In this document: positions 13,701 through 28,700 of the stretch, piece after piece
Layout of the letters: each line of letters starts with the position of its first letter
Numbering within the stretch: the stretch's first letter is position 1
Source: Hormiphora californensis
Lineage: Eukaryota > Ctenophora > Tentaculata > Cydippida > Pleurobrachiidae
Assembly (NCBI GenBank): GCA_020137815.1
Contig: CM035355.1
Span: 5,723,350-5,787,349, forward strand
Direction: 5' to 3'
Length of the DNA stretch: 64,000 bases
Made by a program: the position numbers and the translations under genes
The notes under the pieces: generated by a model
Database searches by the model: none
Told to the model about the DNA's origin: nothing
What the model saw: the letters and a program-made list of their open reading frames with translations, nothing else

Positions 13701-16700
13701 AGCACTAACTCTCCGGTAACTGACCCTCTCTCTCTAGCCCTAACTGACTAGGACTCTCTATAGTCTCTAGGCTAGAGAGTTAGAGACTCAAGTCCTAACT
13801 GTTCATGTCACGTATGGTAGGAGCCACATAAGATCCAGGAAGTTTATATAACGAGTCGGTGTTGGGAAATATTGAAAACGTATTTCTTTGTAAGATTGTT
13901 TGACGTTAGAACCTGTTTAATATAAATCATACCCTATTTCACCTGCAATTTCATTTCAGGTGAACGTTGTGAAAGGCAGCTCCCCTGAGTACACTTGTTA
14001 TGGGAGTGGAAACAGAGCAACAATGAACGCTAAGATAAACTACGATGGCAGTGAAAATGTAAGTGATATATTATGGAAATGGTAACTGATCTCTGAATAT
14101 ACCTATTTCAAATCTAACTTCCTTGATTCAATTAAATTCTTAACTTATTAACTAGCCAATATATCTCTGATTAGCCGGAGGAAAGTTCCAATGTGGAGGG
14201 TGAGCAGTATGTGAAGAAGTTCAAGTTTGTTCTAACCAACATTGCAAAGGAGGCTGATTACCAGTGTACCGTGAATTTTGATACCACCGCCTCCTCAACA
14301 GTGGCCTTGGAAGTCAATATGATGGGTAAGCTTAACAATTAACATCAGGAACCGACCGAATCAGGAAATACTGGTCCCTGATTGGCTGATAACCAGTCAC
14401 GTGACCTAAATAACGAGTTCTGATTGGTTGTTTACTTGTTTCGGTCGGTTCCTACTTAACATGATATCATTAACCTGTAGACCCCTTTCGTCACCATGGA
14501 AACGACAGATCCTCGTTTTGTAGTAGGTTCCAGGAAATATCGCAATTGATATATAGACCTGAATTAACCTCTCTCAGCTGTGTCCCATGCTGTCTTTGCG
14601 TGATCCCTGCAACCTGGGTCTTGGCTCCATTAGTATATAGAATGATCATAATATATCTCATATATATATCTCATAATACCTCATATATATATATATCTCA
14701 CCCAATAAAGTATTAAAATGGTTCAAACATAAACAGTGTTGTAAGTGTAAGGAATTGTCAGGCGAAGATTTTGGGTGCAAAATTGACGTTCCAAGTCTTA
14801 CCAATCGTCATATATATTCGTCAACAAGAATGTATCCATAGTGCCGTGTTTCCCTGCCTTCAACTTCAGATCAGGTTCATGTGATCTATATCAGGAACCG
14901 ACCGACACAAGTAAACAACCAATCAGAACTCGTTATTTAGGTCACGTGACTGGTTATCAGCCAATCAGGGACCAGTATTTCCTGATTCGGTCGGTTCCTG
15001 CTTTAAATGGAAATCATTCCATTTTGATTTGATTTTAACTAGTGTTGGCAGCTATAATAATTAGTAGAGTACTTTGACCGTGGAGTACTGTTAAGGCAGT
15101 AAATGGTTGACCTCATTGAATAAATAATGACTAATCATTTGTCCTGTAAAGCTCGGACAGTAAATATTTGTTGAGCATCGTCGTCCTCGAGTAATAATAA
15201 TGATAATAATAATTTATTATCACTATTATTACTAGTAAACGACGATGCTCAACAAATATTTACTGTCCGAGCTTTACAGGACAAATGATTAGTCATTATT
15301 TATTCAATGAGGTCAACCATTTACTGCCTTAACAGTACTCCACGATCAAAGTAAAGCCCAATTTATCCGCCAAATGAGCTGATTAATACGGGGCATCACG
15401 CGACGGGGATATAGGTTCACACATTTTAGTGAGGTACATATCATTAGCTCTGGCGCTCCTTAAACCCAACCATCCTGATCCTACTACGAACACCCATTTC
15501 CATTATCAACATGAAGCTGTTGATTGTCCTCTGTGCAACTCTCCTAGTGACTGCCCACTGTGCTTGTTCCTCGCACCTTGGTTTGTTCGAAAACATCGGA
15601 GGACGATCCATAGACCTGACGGAGGATACCCCAAAACTCAGTACCATTGGCTTTGACGACAAGGCTTTCTTTATTTGGGCATTTTGTGGAAGATGGGAGT
15701 GCTTTATACACGAGAAATACATGGGTCATAGCATCGTCGCAGAACCTGGAAAGATGGTATCAGTGGGCGTGTACAGCAACATGATAAGCTCGTGCAGGAG
15801 GAGCTAGTGCCTTAGGGCTGGTGGAAACGGATGGAGTGAGCAGTGAATTGCCCTTCTTGACATTTATACAGGGGGGGGGGGCTAGAGGGGGCTGAGATTT
15901 TGGCCAACATTGCATGATACTGACTTTTTCGCCCAAAAAAGGACATCTTCTCCCCCCCCCCCCCCCCCCCCCTGGAGAAAAATTATTCCGCCATGCACTA
16001 AAAATGTTTAAATTTATTCTTTCTTCAAAAATGTGTTTGCATTATTTTGTATAATATTATGGAGCCTAGTCATGACCCAAAATCGCAGGTCACGCAAAGA
16101 CAGTGGGACACCCTGTTATAATAGTGCCTCCGGGCAATATACCATTCCATGACTCCATATTATTTTATTGGGTATCTTCACTTGAACTGGAATGATTCTC
16201 ACATTTTAGGGGGGCCCCATTTTACAGCTTGAAACTATAAACTCTGATTCTCACTCCCTCCATTTTACAGCTCTAACGAAACAACCCGCTACGACGTCCT
16301 ATAAAACCATTGGGTTTGAGTTTTCTTTTACCTGCGCCTTCAACCTGTTGGGGGAGAAAACTACAGCTAAGGTATGACACACGTGACACGTGTAACTGCA
16401 ACTGTAACTGTAATATGACACACGTGTAACTGTAACTGTAACTGTAATATGACACACGTGTAACTGTAACACGTGTAACTTTAATAGCTGATCATGCTCT
16501 CAGAAGTAGTACAGAACATGAGGGAAACAATCTTGAAAATCGCCAGATGATTGCAGTTTATGCAATCTGTTCTTTTTCTCAACAATTTCCGAATTTCCAT
16601 AACAGATTTCCTGTTCAACAATTTCCCATTTCCACACTTTATGGCGGCGCCATACCCCAATTTGATTCTCGCTCAGATGGGGTCGCGGCGCCAGACAGAT

Positions 16701-19700
16701 TCCACAACAGATGTCCTGCTCAACAATTTCCCAATTCCAGATTTCATGGTCGGGTGGAGAGGGCACAGACTCATCCCTATTTGAGTACTACGACACGGAG
16801 GGGGAGAGCGTCTCGGTGCTGACCCTAAAACCAGTGACAAAATCCATGAACCTGGATTATTACACTTGCACAGTGGACATCCAGGGAAGCGATGGAGATC
16901 AGCCCCTCACGGGAGTTGGGCAGTTTGTTGTAAATTGTGAGTATATTATCATGAATAGCTTCACCAACTGAATTCGGAATGATCGATTAACTGGATAAAT
17001 CCCCCCTAAGGAGTCTGGTAAATTGAGGCCATGTATCTGTCGTACTATAATTGTATCCCCCTCCCTTCAGATGTGTCGGTGGACAAGACACAGTGGTATG
17101 GTGTCAAGGACCAAACAATCAGGGTACCCTGTAAGGCAACTGGGCCCTCTAACAAAGTCTCCGAAACAGCCTGGACAGGACCCTATGATCCCAGCAAGAG
17201 GCCCAACATACAACGGGACTCTTTTAACAGTGATACTTTCTCGTGAGTATATCACCACACCAGGAACCGACCGAAACAGGAAATACTGGTCCCTGATTGG
17301 CTGACAACAAGTCACGTGACCTAAATAACGAGTTCTGATTGATTGTTTACTTGTTTCGGTCGGTTCCTGCACCACACATTGATCTTGGTTACGAAATATA
17401 ACCCCTCCATTATTATAGAGGTCGCGTCGCGTCGCGGCATTTGCGTGCTGGCAAGGGAGGGGTAAACTTCGTTACCACAATATTATCCAAGCTTCTCTTG
17501 GTGTATCTTGCAACTACGGGGTCCATGACTCACCTAATATAGGCTGGTATAATACTGATACTATACTGATATCCTCCCTTTCCCTCAGGCAAGTAACAAG
17601 TATGGTTGAATCCCTCAAGGATTCAGTGTCGGGAGACTACAACTGCTCAGCTCCATACGAGAACCCCCACCACACGAGTGCTAATATCGTTGTACTGAGT
17701 AAGTAACAGTCAGACAATATTTGTCCGGAGCCACCGACCGGCTGGTCTGAACGCAATATCGTTTAGAATCAAAACGGGGTCTGATAGTGCAAAACTGCAA
17801 CACGCCTCCCATAAACTCAATACACCCGAACCCCCCAACCGCCCTAACAAACTCGCCAAAATACCCCCCGCCGGCCCGCCGCTAGACCATAACCCACTTT
17901 ACCCCCGGCCGCTAGACCATATAACCCACTTTACCCCCGCCCCCCACGCCCCTAACACACTATACCCGCCCCACGCCCCTAACAAACTATACCCCGCCCC
18001 CCACGCCCCTAACAAACTATACCCCGCCCCACGCCCCTAACACACTATACCCCGCCCCACGCCCCTAACAAACTATACCCCGCAGAGATCGAGGAGGACC
18101 CAGATCCGATCCAATATAAAAGGACGGGTCAGGTGGCTACATTGGCTTGTGCGGGATCAGCTCCCACCTCAGAGATGACACCCAGTTTCACCTGGCGGTA
18201 TGACGGAGAAATTAATACCGGGTAAGTAGTGCATTACTGCAATAGTAAGCTGTAATTACCTAATTAGTAATTAGTATATTATGTAGTTAGTTAGTACATG
18301 ATGGAGAAATTAAAACCGGGTAAGTGCATTAGTATACTTACCTAGTTAGTGTATTAGTTCGTAAGTGCATTAGTATACTTACCACCCAGATATTGTATTA
18401 TGTGAGTTAGCAATCAGTGCATATATATTACCTTATTTTATCTGTATTTAACATTTATTTAACTTGATCATATACCATCACGCACATGTTCCATACATAC
18501 CCTCTCTCTACCCCTTCTACTCCCACCTTTTAGTTATATGACAATAATATTATTGTTAAATACTTTCTAATTTGAATCTTGAATCTTGAATTTGAATCTA
18601 CAGACGACAGAAAACGTGCCAGACTCAATACAACCCTCTGAAGAGTGGGACCATCCCTAAATCTGTGGAGTCCTCTGGGAGATCTGTCATTGAGCACGAA
18701 GTTGTTGCAGCCGACCATCTCAGGTATAACAGTTTGTTGGATGAGGGATGAGACAATTGGTTCCTGTCAGGCTCTCTTATGAGAATAAAGGGCCAATATC
18801 AAGAATATGCTCTGACAGATTGGTGATATAAGATATATCTGATCACCTCAGATGTAATGCTCTGTCTGATATATATCAGATTGAGCACAGCTTCGTTAAT
18901 ACACGCGTTTTTTATACACGACTCTCCATGATAAACAATAAACATGTAATTCTCCATACACAGGTCCATAAACTGTGAGATGTCATGGTCTGGTAGCGAC
19001 GCTGATGGTTCTCTCACTACCTCATCAGCCCTTATCGTCAGAACTTTCATTGTATCTAATGGTGTGGAGGAGGAGAGTGGGGTTAAAACACCGGTAGGTA
19101 CACTAGGGGCCGGGGGGGGGGCTTTCGTGTCATGCAGGGGTGGGGTAGCCTTGTTTTGTTAAAACCCGGGGGGAGCTGCAGGGTTGAGCAAGGCAAGGGT
19201 AGGCGGGGAAATAACATTTTGGGAACTTGGAATCAAACTAATTACGGTTCGGTGACAAGAAGGATGGTTATTGAAACTTCGTTAATTGATTCGTTAATTG
19301 ATTGATTATTCGAGTAGATAACAGTTATTTTACAAATTAAAAACACTTTAAAACTTGATAACCGCTGAGTTGCCATATTTTTTAACGGTTGCCGTGGCAA
19401 CTGAAACGGTAACTATGAGGACTAAATTAGTAAAATTATCATTATAATCATTATGTTGTTCTATAGATCTACGCAGTTGAAGGGCAGGACGGTACGATTA
19501 GCTGCAGGGTGTACGGACCAAATGATATGGAGATATTGTGGTATAAGAATGGGACAGAACTGTCAAAGGGTGCTGAATACCAACTAACAATGGTACTAGA
19601 GCGGCCATTTTTAATATGCCATTAAATATGCATTTTAGCTTATCTTTCTACATTCTATCATGTTAGCTCTACATTTTTTTACTCCTATATAGTAGTGATT

Positions 19701-22700
19701 TATCTTAACATGTTCCAAAGGTTGCGTACGACAGCGAGTGTTACTATACCGAGTCAGTGCTAACAATAAAGAGTACAACTAACGCGAGTGAAGGGAATTA
19801 CAGTTGTGGCGTTGCTGCTACTAATAACAGTGAGCAGATGGAAATGTATTTTGAGTTGAAGGTACGTCCCACCACTTCTTCAATTCCCACCGGCCACCAA
19901 TTACAGTGCTCTATCGGGATCTTGGTAATGAAATTATCCCTCCGCGAAAGCCCAATAATAGGGTCGACTTCGTAACCAAATCGGGATCCCCGATAGCTGT
20001 GCGGTGCCCAATATCACGTGCTAAAATATATCAAGTATTCAACACTCAAACATTAAAGTTAAAACATTGACCCGATTCTCAAACCCATCATGTGTGTGAT
20101 GCGTCACACATGACGTCACACGATGACGTCACACGTCGTCATGACGACCGGCCCTATATTTGCAGGTGTACCGGCTGGTTGAGTTCCAATTCCGAGTTAC
20201 ATCAGCAACTACTGAGGCGGAGGCAAGTAGCCCTGAGGTGACCCAATTCAGTTCAACGTCCCTGGCGTGTACTGCTAGTTACGGAGGAGGGACGTTCTCC
20301 TTCATTCGGATCAACGCGAAAGGGGAGAGGGAGAAGCAGTCCAGTAATTATGAAGTTGAAACTGATGATGGAGTAAGTTGTCTAAACAAATTTCTCTCCT
20401 AGGAGCAAACACTTTACTAGGAGCTCCTACTGAATTTGTTGCTCCTTTATAAAACTTTTTATCATCCAGGTAGCAGCTGGTTGGAATATTAATTCGTTTG
20501 AAGAGGGAGATGTTGGAACGTACGAGTGTAGCGTTGCTTGGGACATAGGAACACCAAATGCGGAGAGCTTTGCTCTTACCATCCGTATGGTACGTAGTGG
20601 TACAGTTATCAACGTGCTCCTTCATAAAAACACTCACCCAACTGCTCCTTCATAAAATTAATCACTTCCCCAGGTATGCCAAAAACCAGATGTTCTTAAC
20701 GGGATTCTCATCACGGATAACCCTGACACCAACTACATCAAGGCTGGTGAATCTGGTGTGCTGAGTTGTGAGGGTGGGTACACTATTAGTGGAGAGAGTG
20801 CGGTAACATGTAACGATGAGGGCAACCTGGAGCCGGCAGGGGGTAGCAATTTAGGGTTGGGAACATGTGAGGAAGTGCCGGAGAAGCGGTGTTCTGTACT
20901 TCCCGTACCTACCGGCGGAACTATACTGTGTGAAAAAGAGAGCAACGGCAATCTTGTGTGCCACGTGGAATGCTTTGATGGTGAGTCTTGGAGTTACCAT
21001 GGTTAATTAGTTACAATTCCATGGTTACCATAGTTACCATTAACAATGATCCAAATGTTCAGTAAAAAAGTTATTTTTAAACACATTACTACACAGGGTA
21101 CCAGATCTCTGCGTCCGGACAGGAGTACACTTGTACTAAGGGTAGTGGACAGAATTGGGATCATGTAACGGCGGACAACCCAACTGGAAAAACTGCAATC
21201 TGTAACAGTAAGTAGCTGATGTAAAATATATTTTATAGGGTTGAACTATTTTGGGTGATACACTTTAAAACACGATTTATATAACACCGCACACACCCAG
21301 GGCCCTGCAGGGGTCCCACACAGCAGTTGCTGCAGCTAAGAGACCATTATATTCCTGTTGCCTACTAAAGTAGTAGTCACTTCAGAAATAGAAATTGCTT
21401 TTTAGAAAGGATGACAACTTTTTTTTGTTCCTCTAAAACCCTTCCTATTTTCTTCAGAGATCACACCCCGAAACTTTGTCTACTCCTTTGATGGTGGATC
21501 CTGTCCCACGTGCCCCACGGATGGCTCATGTAACGCCGCCTTCTCCTCCTTCTCTTGTTCCGGCGGTGAAATCAAGGTTTCCTCGACCCTGGACGACAGC
21601 GGCACTCAGTCAGCCCTGAGCAACCTAAACAGAAAGCGCCGACAAACCCGTGCTATTAGTCTCACCATGACAAGTGCGAGTTGTCCAGATGGATCCGAGT
21701 TGAGTGGTGGGGTGTGTGTCCAGTGCAGTGCGGGGTATTATATTGCTAATAATACCTGTGTCAAGGCCGAGAGAGGGTTCTATACTGCGTCAGCGGGGAT
21801 GCTGGAGACTACTGCATGTCCGGAAGGAACGAGCACTGTCGGGCCTGGAGCTAGCTCTATCAGCGAATGTATAGGTACGTGTGTGAAATCTGTTTTCTGA
21901 TTCATGTAAAACTCTGTCACATGAAACCAGAAACATCCCCTAGATAGACTCCCTCTAGCTGGGAAATGATTTCCCAACCCCCCACTACATTAACCCCTCC
22001 CTCTCTCTCTCCAGAGGTGTGTAAAGTGACCCAGATCGACAGGGGTTCCACCTACCCTCCGGCGGGGTATGTCATCCCCGCAGGGACCTCTGTTACCCTC
22101 TCCTGTAATGGTGATTACCAGTTGGAGTATAAACAAGATAATGTGGTGGAATGTGCTGCAGAGCTACCCGGGTGCTACTCCACGTGAGTACTGTGTGATT
22201 CAGTGAGATCATGGTAACTGAATTCCCTTTGATCCAGCTCAAAATATCCGGAACTATTTGCATGTTTTCATGTTGTGTAACACTGTGTAACACTGTAACC
22301 TGTATGCTATAACAGGTGTACTCTGGCAAGTGTCCCGTCCGCGATATGGGATGGTAACCTGAACAGAGTTGAAGCAGAGGGCGAGGTCATGAATCAAGGC
22401 AGTGGTCTCGATGCCCTCTGTAAAGGAGAGGGTGTTAATTGTCCTGTAAGTATAATGGTGATCATGATTTTATCATATCAATCATGCTTGAAGTGGGGGC
22501 CACTGTGGGACCTCCGAACTGGTCATATCAATCATATGATCTTGATATAATACAGGATGGGCAACGGTGGTTCGTCAGGGGTTTATAACATTGTTTAACA
22601 CCTCTCTCCCTCTCTTAACAGCCGGGTGGTTCCCCAGTGGTTCGTCAGGGGTTTATAACATTGTTTAACACCTCTCTCCCTCTCTCTTTACAGTCGGGTG

Positions 22701-25700
22701 GTTCCCCCGTGGTTCGTCAGGGGTTTATAACATTGTTTAACACCTCTCTCCCTCTCTTAACAGCCGGGTGGTTCCCGGCCGTGGTTCGTCAGGGGTTTAT
22801 AACATTGTTTAACACCTCTCTCCCTCTCTCTTTACAGTCGGGTGGTTCCCCCGTGGTTCGTCAGGGGTTTATAACATTGTTTAACACCTCTCTCCCTCTC
22901 TTTACAGTCGGGTAGTGTCCCGGCCGTGGTTCGTCAGGGGTTTATAACATTGTTTAACACCTCTCTCCCTCTCTTTACAGTCGGGTAGTGTCCCGGCCGT
23001 GGTTCGTCAGGGGTTTATAACATTGTTTAACACCTCTCTCCCTCTCTTTACAGTCGGGTAGTGTCCCGGCCATGGTTCGTCAGGGGTTTATAACATTGTT
23101 TAACACCTCTCTCCCTCTCTCTTTACAGTCGGGTGGTTCCCCGGTGGTTCGTCAGGGGTTTATAACATTGTTTAACACCTCTCTCCCTCTCTTAACAGCC
23201 GGGTGGTTCCCCCGTGGTTCGTCACGGATTCCCAATGACAGCTATATGTGACGATAAAAAGGCATTTGACCAAGAGGGTACCACTGACCAGATATTGTAC
23301 TGTCAGGATGGCAAGGCGCCTACTTATAAGGAGTGCCCTTGTACGTGAATATGACTTGACTTGACTTCACTTTTCTACAACTTCAAAACTCCCATCTCAA
23401 CCATTCCGATCCCAACTACTCTCTCCTCTAACCCGGCCCGATCATCCCCCCTCTCCAACTCCTCTCCTCTCCTCTAACCCGGCCCCATCATCCCCCCTAC
23501 CCAACTACTCTCTCCTCTCCCCCGGCCCCATCATTCCCCTCTTCTCTCTCCGCTCAGATTGTGCAGCGGGTTGTACTGATGAGGAGTGGCAATGTCATCC
23601 CCTTCCCATCACCCCCCTTCCCCCCTTCCAACTCCTCTCTTCTCTCCTCATCTCCGGCCCCATCATCCCCTCTTTCCAACCCCTTTTTCCAACCCCTCTT
23701 TCCAACCCCTCTTCTCTCTCCTAACAGACTGTGCAGCGGGTTGTACTAATGAGGAGTGGCAGTGTCAGGGGGACTGTGCATGTATTGCCCTGACCCAGAG
23801 GTGTGATGGTGTATCTGATTGTACTACCGTAGACGATGCTTCCCTGTCAGACGAATATGACTGTCCCTACAAAAGTAACATTATATCCTGTAGACCCCTC
23901 TTCGTTACCATGATAACATGGCAACGGGGGCGTCCAACCTTTTCACTTTGTAATCTCTACATACATGTGGTACCGTTGTTTTGGTGATATAAAAGTTAGG
24001 TAGATTTTATAGGGCTAAGAGTCTCATCGTTAGCTCTGAACATTGTAACAAAATCAACAAGTTAATTTAGCTTTTTTCCTGCAGAAGGGACTCCTACTGG
24101 AGTTCAGTTTGACCACTGGCACGACCCCTCTGGATCTAGTGTCCAGCCCATCAGAAAGACGTACAAGCAGGCCAATGACTGGGAGTCCTTCAGTGCTTGT
24201 CTTTCCTTCCAGACATCCTACACTGGCACCCAGGCAATCTTCTCCTACAAGTAGGTGTACAAGTCATCTTTTCCAACAAGTAGGTGTCCAAATCATCTTC
24301 TCCAACAAGTAGGTGTCCAAGTCATCTCTTAAAATAGTTGTCCAGTATGGGATGAGGGACAGTGGCTGGGATCATGGGGACTTGTTTCTTCTACAGGGTG
24401 GAATAGCTGGGAACTCTTGGGAGTCCCGGGGTTTATTATAATCTGGCAAGTATATCCAGTTTTGGAAGGCTCTATAACCCCCCCCCCCTTTCCCTACTCA
24501 GTGGTATGATATCTCTGTTCGTGACGAATGGCTACCTCTCTGCTCAGTTCCAATTCTCATCCTCCATACCTCCTACCGTGTTTACAAACACTACAGTGCT
24601 CGTCAATGATGCTCAATACCACAGGTATAATTATAGGTCACGTTAGCAGTTCTACATAATATGTTACTATGGCAACCACCATGAAGTATGATTAACAGAT
24701 GGTCTAAAATCTTGACAAGTTAAACAAAAACAAGTTAAAACAAAACAACCCCATCTCCTCATTTTAGGGTTTGTCTCTCCTGGGCGTCCTCGGGTGGAGC
24801 CCTGAGTATTAGACTTGATTCAAAGGACAAAATATATGATATCATATCCTCTGACATGAAGACTTGGCCGTTATCCGATCAGAAGTTGGGGGCAGGTGAT
24901 GTTACTCTCTTCTTGGGATCAGATGGAACGGGCGGGAACACATTCCATGGATTTGTAAAGGACATGGTAAGTGGTGCAGAACGGCCCTATTCAGCATAGT
25001 GATCAGCACTGAGTAGCCCCAGGTTCTTCGTAACTGCCATTAGTCATACCATCAAGCAGCCTCAATTTCTCTTTTTAACTCATCAAATTATAATACTCCA
25101 ACCATATATTGCAACGGCCAGCGGCAATTCCAATTATACTCCCACTACTCCCTCCCCTTCACAGTCAGTGATCCAGAAGAACTCCCCCTCCCTAATTTGT
25201 CTTTCTAACTCCCTCTCCCCTTCACAGTCAGTGCTCCAGAAGAACTCCCCCTCCCCAATTTGTCTTTCTAACTCCCCTCCCCTTCACAGTCAGTGCTCCA
25301 GAAGTTCCTCTCTGCAGAGGATCTAGAAAACTACTTCGACTCCTGTATGTATCCAGCTGCCAATAGCACCCGGGTATTCTGGAAGAACATTCTGGACCTG
25401 GCGGGGGACCACGAGACCATGGAATACAATGATGGGAGCTGTAGTAATTTGGAATATAACCCTGTTTGTGATGTAAGTAGGGAGTTGTTGTAGTAGTGTG
25501 GAATACACCCCTGTGTGTGATGTAAGTAGGGAGTTGTAGTAATGTGGAATACACCCCTGTAGGGAGTTGTAGTGATTTGGAATATAACCCTAGGAATTAA
25601 ACAGACGGGAATTAAACAAACAAGCAGTGCTGAAAGACGTTCAATCCAAATCTATAGATGTATTTTAACCTGTCCTGAACATTATTTAACACTCCTCATA

Positions 25701-28700
25701 GTTAGGGGATTTTAGTAAAAAAAGGGCCAAGTTTTCAGCAAAATTTTTAACAAGCTAATTTCTTCACCAATAGGTCCGGATAGGTGTCTAGTATCACCAA
25801 AAAAAAGTACACGATAATCGGAAGTGCGCACACGCGCTGAGCGCGCAAGAAGTAAACACATGTAAATACATGTATTTCTAGCCTGGCACGAAAACCCAAA
25901 AACCATCTTAGGAGACGAGTAGAGAAAAAATCAAGGGCACTAGATTGTGTAGCGTCCTCGCATTAGTGGGGGTAGGTGCTGGAATTAAGTCTCTATCTCA
26001 TCTGGTTAATTAGATAATTGGATAATTAGATATGCACATAACCGTATTTTGGCTATATGGCTATAGCCACTTAGGAATGGTTTAGAGACTTTTCATTGGT
26101 GCCATTTTGTTCAGAAAAAAATTTCAATCTAAGAGTTGTGGAAAAATTTAGAGCCTATCTCTTACCGTTTTGGCGTTATTTGCAGTCAAAGAAGGCCAAT
26201 TAACTAATTTTTTGGCATTTTCGGCTGATTTGGCATACTTTGACACGGCGTGCCTGGTGAAATTTTAACACGACCTAGCATGCAACGGGAAACCACCACT
26301 TGTACGTGGTAGCTGAGGGTCTACAGAATGGCGCTACGGTGCGGGAAAAAAAAGTCCATGCCCTAAAATCGTTTTTTTTACTTTTATTTGATTTGGGTCA
26401 AAATTGGCTATATTAAACGTGGTCCCGAAAAATCCATAATGACTTAGCACACGAAATATGTCACCCCTACTTATTTTTGCACGTAGAATCGATTGCCGTT
26501 GAAGTCGAATCTCTAAAATGACTGTAAAATGGTCAAAAGTTGATTTTTTACCATTTTTTGGAGGTTTTTGGCCCCTAAACCATTGAAAACGTTGAGATAG
26601 GGATTTGAAACTAGTGCCAATCGTTAAAATGGTCATTTTTCTACCAAGAACCAAGTTTTCGTGTATATCCGATTTATGGTTAGATTTGGGCAAATTGTTG
26701 AAATCTGCCAAGTAGGAGAACCGTAACTTGATTTTCTTGTTTTTTGAATTTTGGCATTTTTGACAAACTTCTGATTGAAATGGTCAATCGGGACCATGCT
26801 TAAGTTGTTTATGGGACAATTTTCGACTAAAATCCAAGATTTCATACCAATCCAATAACAGATCGTTGATTTATAGAAAATTTAAGTAGGCAAAACGGTG
26901 AAAATGACAACTTTTCTTGCTTATTTTCACCGTTTTGCCTACTTAAATTTTCTATAAATCAACGATCTGTTATTGGATTGGTATGAAATCTTGGATTTAG
27001 TCGAAAATTGTCCCATAAACAACTTAAGCATGGTCCCGATTGACCATTTCAATCAGAAGTTTGTCAAAAATGCCAAAATTCAAAAAACAAGAAAATCAAG
27101 TTACGGTTCTCCTACTTGGCAGATTTCAACAATTTGCCCAAATCTAACCATAAATCGGATATACACGAAAACTTGGTTCTTGGTAGAAAAATGACCATTT
27201 TAACGATTGGCACTAGTTTCAAATCCCTATCTCAACGTTTTCAATGGTTTAGGGGCCAAAAACCTCCAAAAAATGGTAAAAAATCAACTTTTGACCATTT
27301 TACAGTCATTTTAGAGATTCGACTTCAACGGCAATCGATTCTACGTGCAAAAATAAGTAGGGGTGACATATTTCGTGTGCTAAGTCATTATGGATTTTTC
27401 GGGACCACGTTTAATATAGCCAATTTTGACCCAAATCAAATAAAAGTAAAAAAACGATTTTAGGGCATGGACTTTTTTTTCCCGCACCGTAGCGCCATTC
27501 TGTAGACCCTCAGCTACCACGTACAAGTGGTGGTTTCCCGTTGCATGCTAGGTCGTGTTAAAATTTCACCAGGCACGCCGTGTTGACTGCAAATAACGCC
27601 AAAACGGTAAGAGATAGGCTCTAAATTTTTCCACAACTCTTAGATTGAAATTTTTTTCTGAACAAAATGGCACCAATGAAAAGTCTCTAAACCATTCCTA
27701 AGTGGCTATAGCCATATAGCCAAAATACGGTTATGCGCATATCTAATTATCCAATTATCTAATTAACCAGATGAGATAGAGACTTAATTCCAGCACCTAC
27801 CCCCACTAATGCGAGGACGCTACACAATCTAGTGCCCTTGATTTTTTCTCTACTCGTCTCCTAAGATGGTTTTTGGGTTTTCGTGCCAGGCTAGAAATAC
27901 ATGTATTTACATGGGTTTACTTCTTGCGCGCTCAGAGCGTGTGCGCACTTCCGATTATCGTGTACTTTTTTTTGGTGATACTAGACACCTATCCGGACCT
28001 ATTGGTGAAGAAATTAGCTTGTTAAAAATTTTGCTGAAAACTTGGCCCTTTTTTTACTAAAATTCCCTAACTATCACCAGAAAACATCATTTAAGGTTTG
28101 TACAACACCTCTGACACTACTCCCCTCTCCAGAAAATGTGTGCAGCGTCCAAGTACCAGTGCAAGAAAACCTGTGACTGTGTCAACTCGTGGCAGGTGTG
28201 TGATCTGTTCACTCAGCACTGTATAGACAATAGTGATGAAGAATACTGCAAACCAAGTGATGGGTTCTACACTTCTTACAGCGAACAGCTTACCTACGAA
28301 ACAAGGTAATAAATTTGGTAATGCAATTACCCCTCTGTTATTATTGCAATAAAGGGGTGACTTCGTAACCAAGTAATAACTTGACAAGCTATTTGGTGGC
28401 TTCGCGGGCTTCGTCTTACCGCACGCTATGTGCAGGAGTTATTAGGGTGACTGCGTCACCAAACAAGCTATGTAGTGTTAGAATGAGGGTCCGTTGCTAT
28501 AGAGTCCGTTTCTATGAGGGTCCGTTAGTCTTTACTATGGAGTCCGTTAGTACTATGGAGTCCGTTTCTATGAGGGGCTGTTACTATAGAGTCCGTTACT
28601 ATAATAGAGTCCGTTACAATATGTATTATACCGCCTGGGCCAAAAAAAACGTGGGGTACGCCGAGCCTCATATCTACCAAATCGTAACTTTTATCACTCT

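Noticed and set aside
14326-16270. Gene boundary splitting the Ig series into two genes
   Set aside because: The frame continues in phase from exon 22 to exon 23, with no stop, poly(A) signal or new signal peptide; the small secreted gene in between has its own complete frame.
26334-27463. Frames of 115-125 and 70-73 codons in both arms of the foldback
   Set aside because: The same sequence occurs on opposite strands because the arms are inverted copies, and the translations show no known domain.
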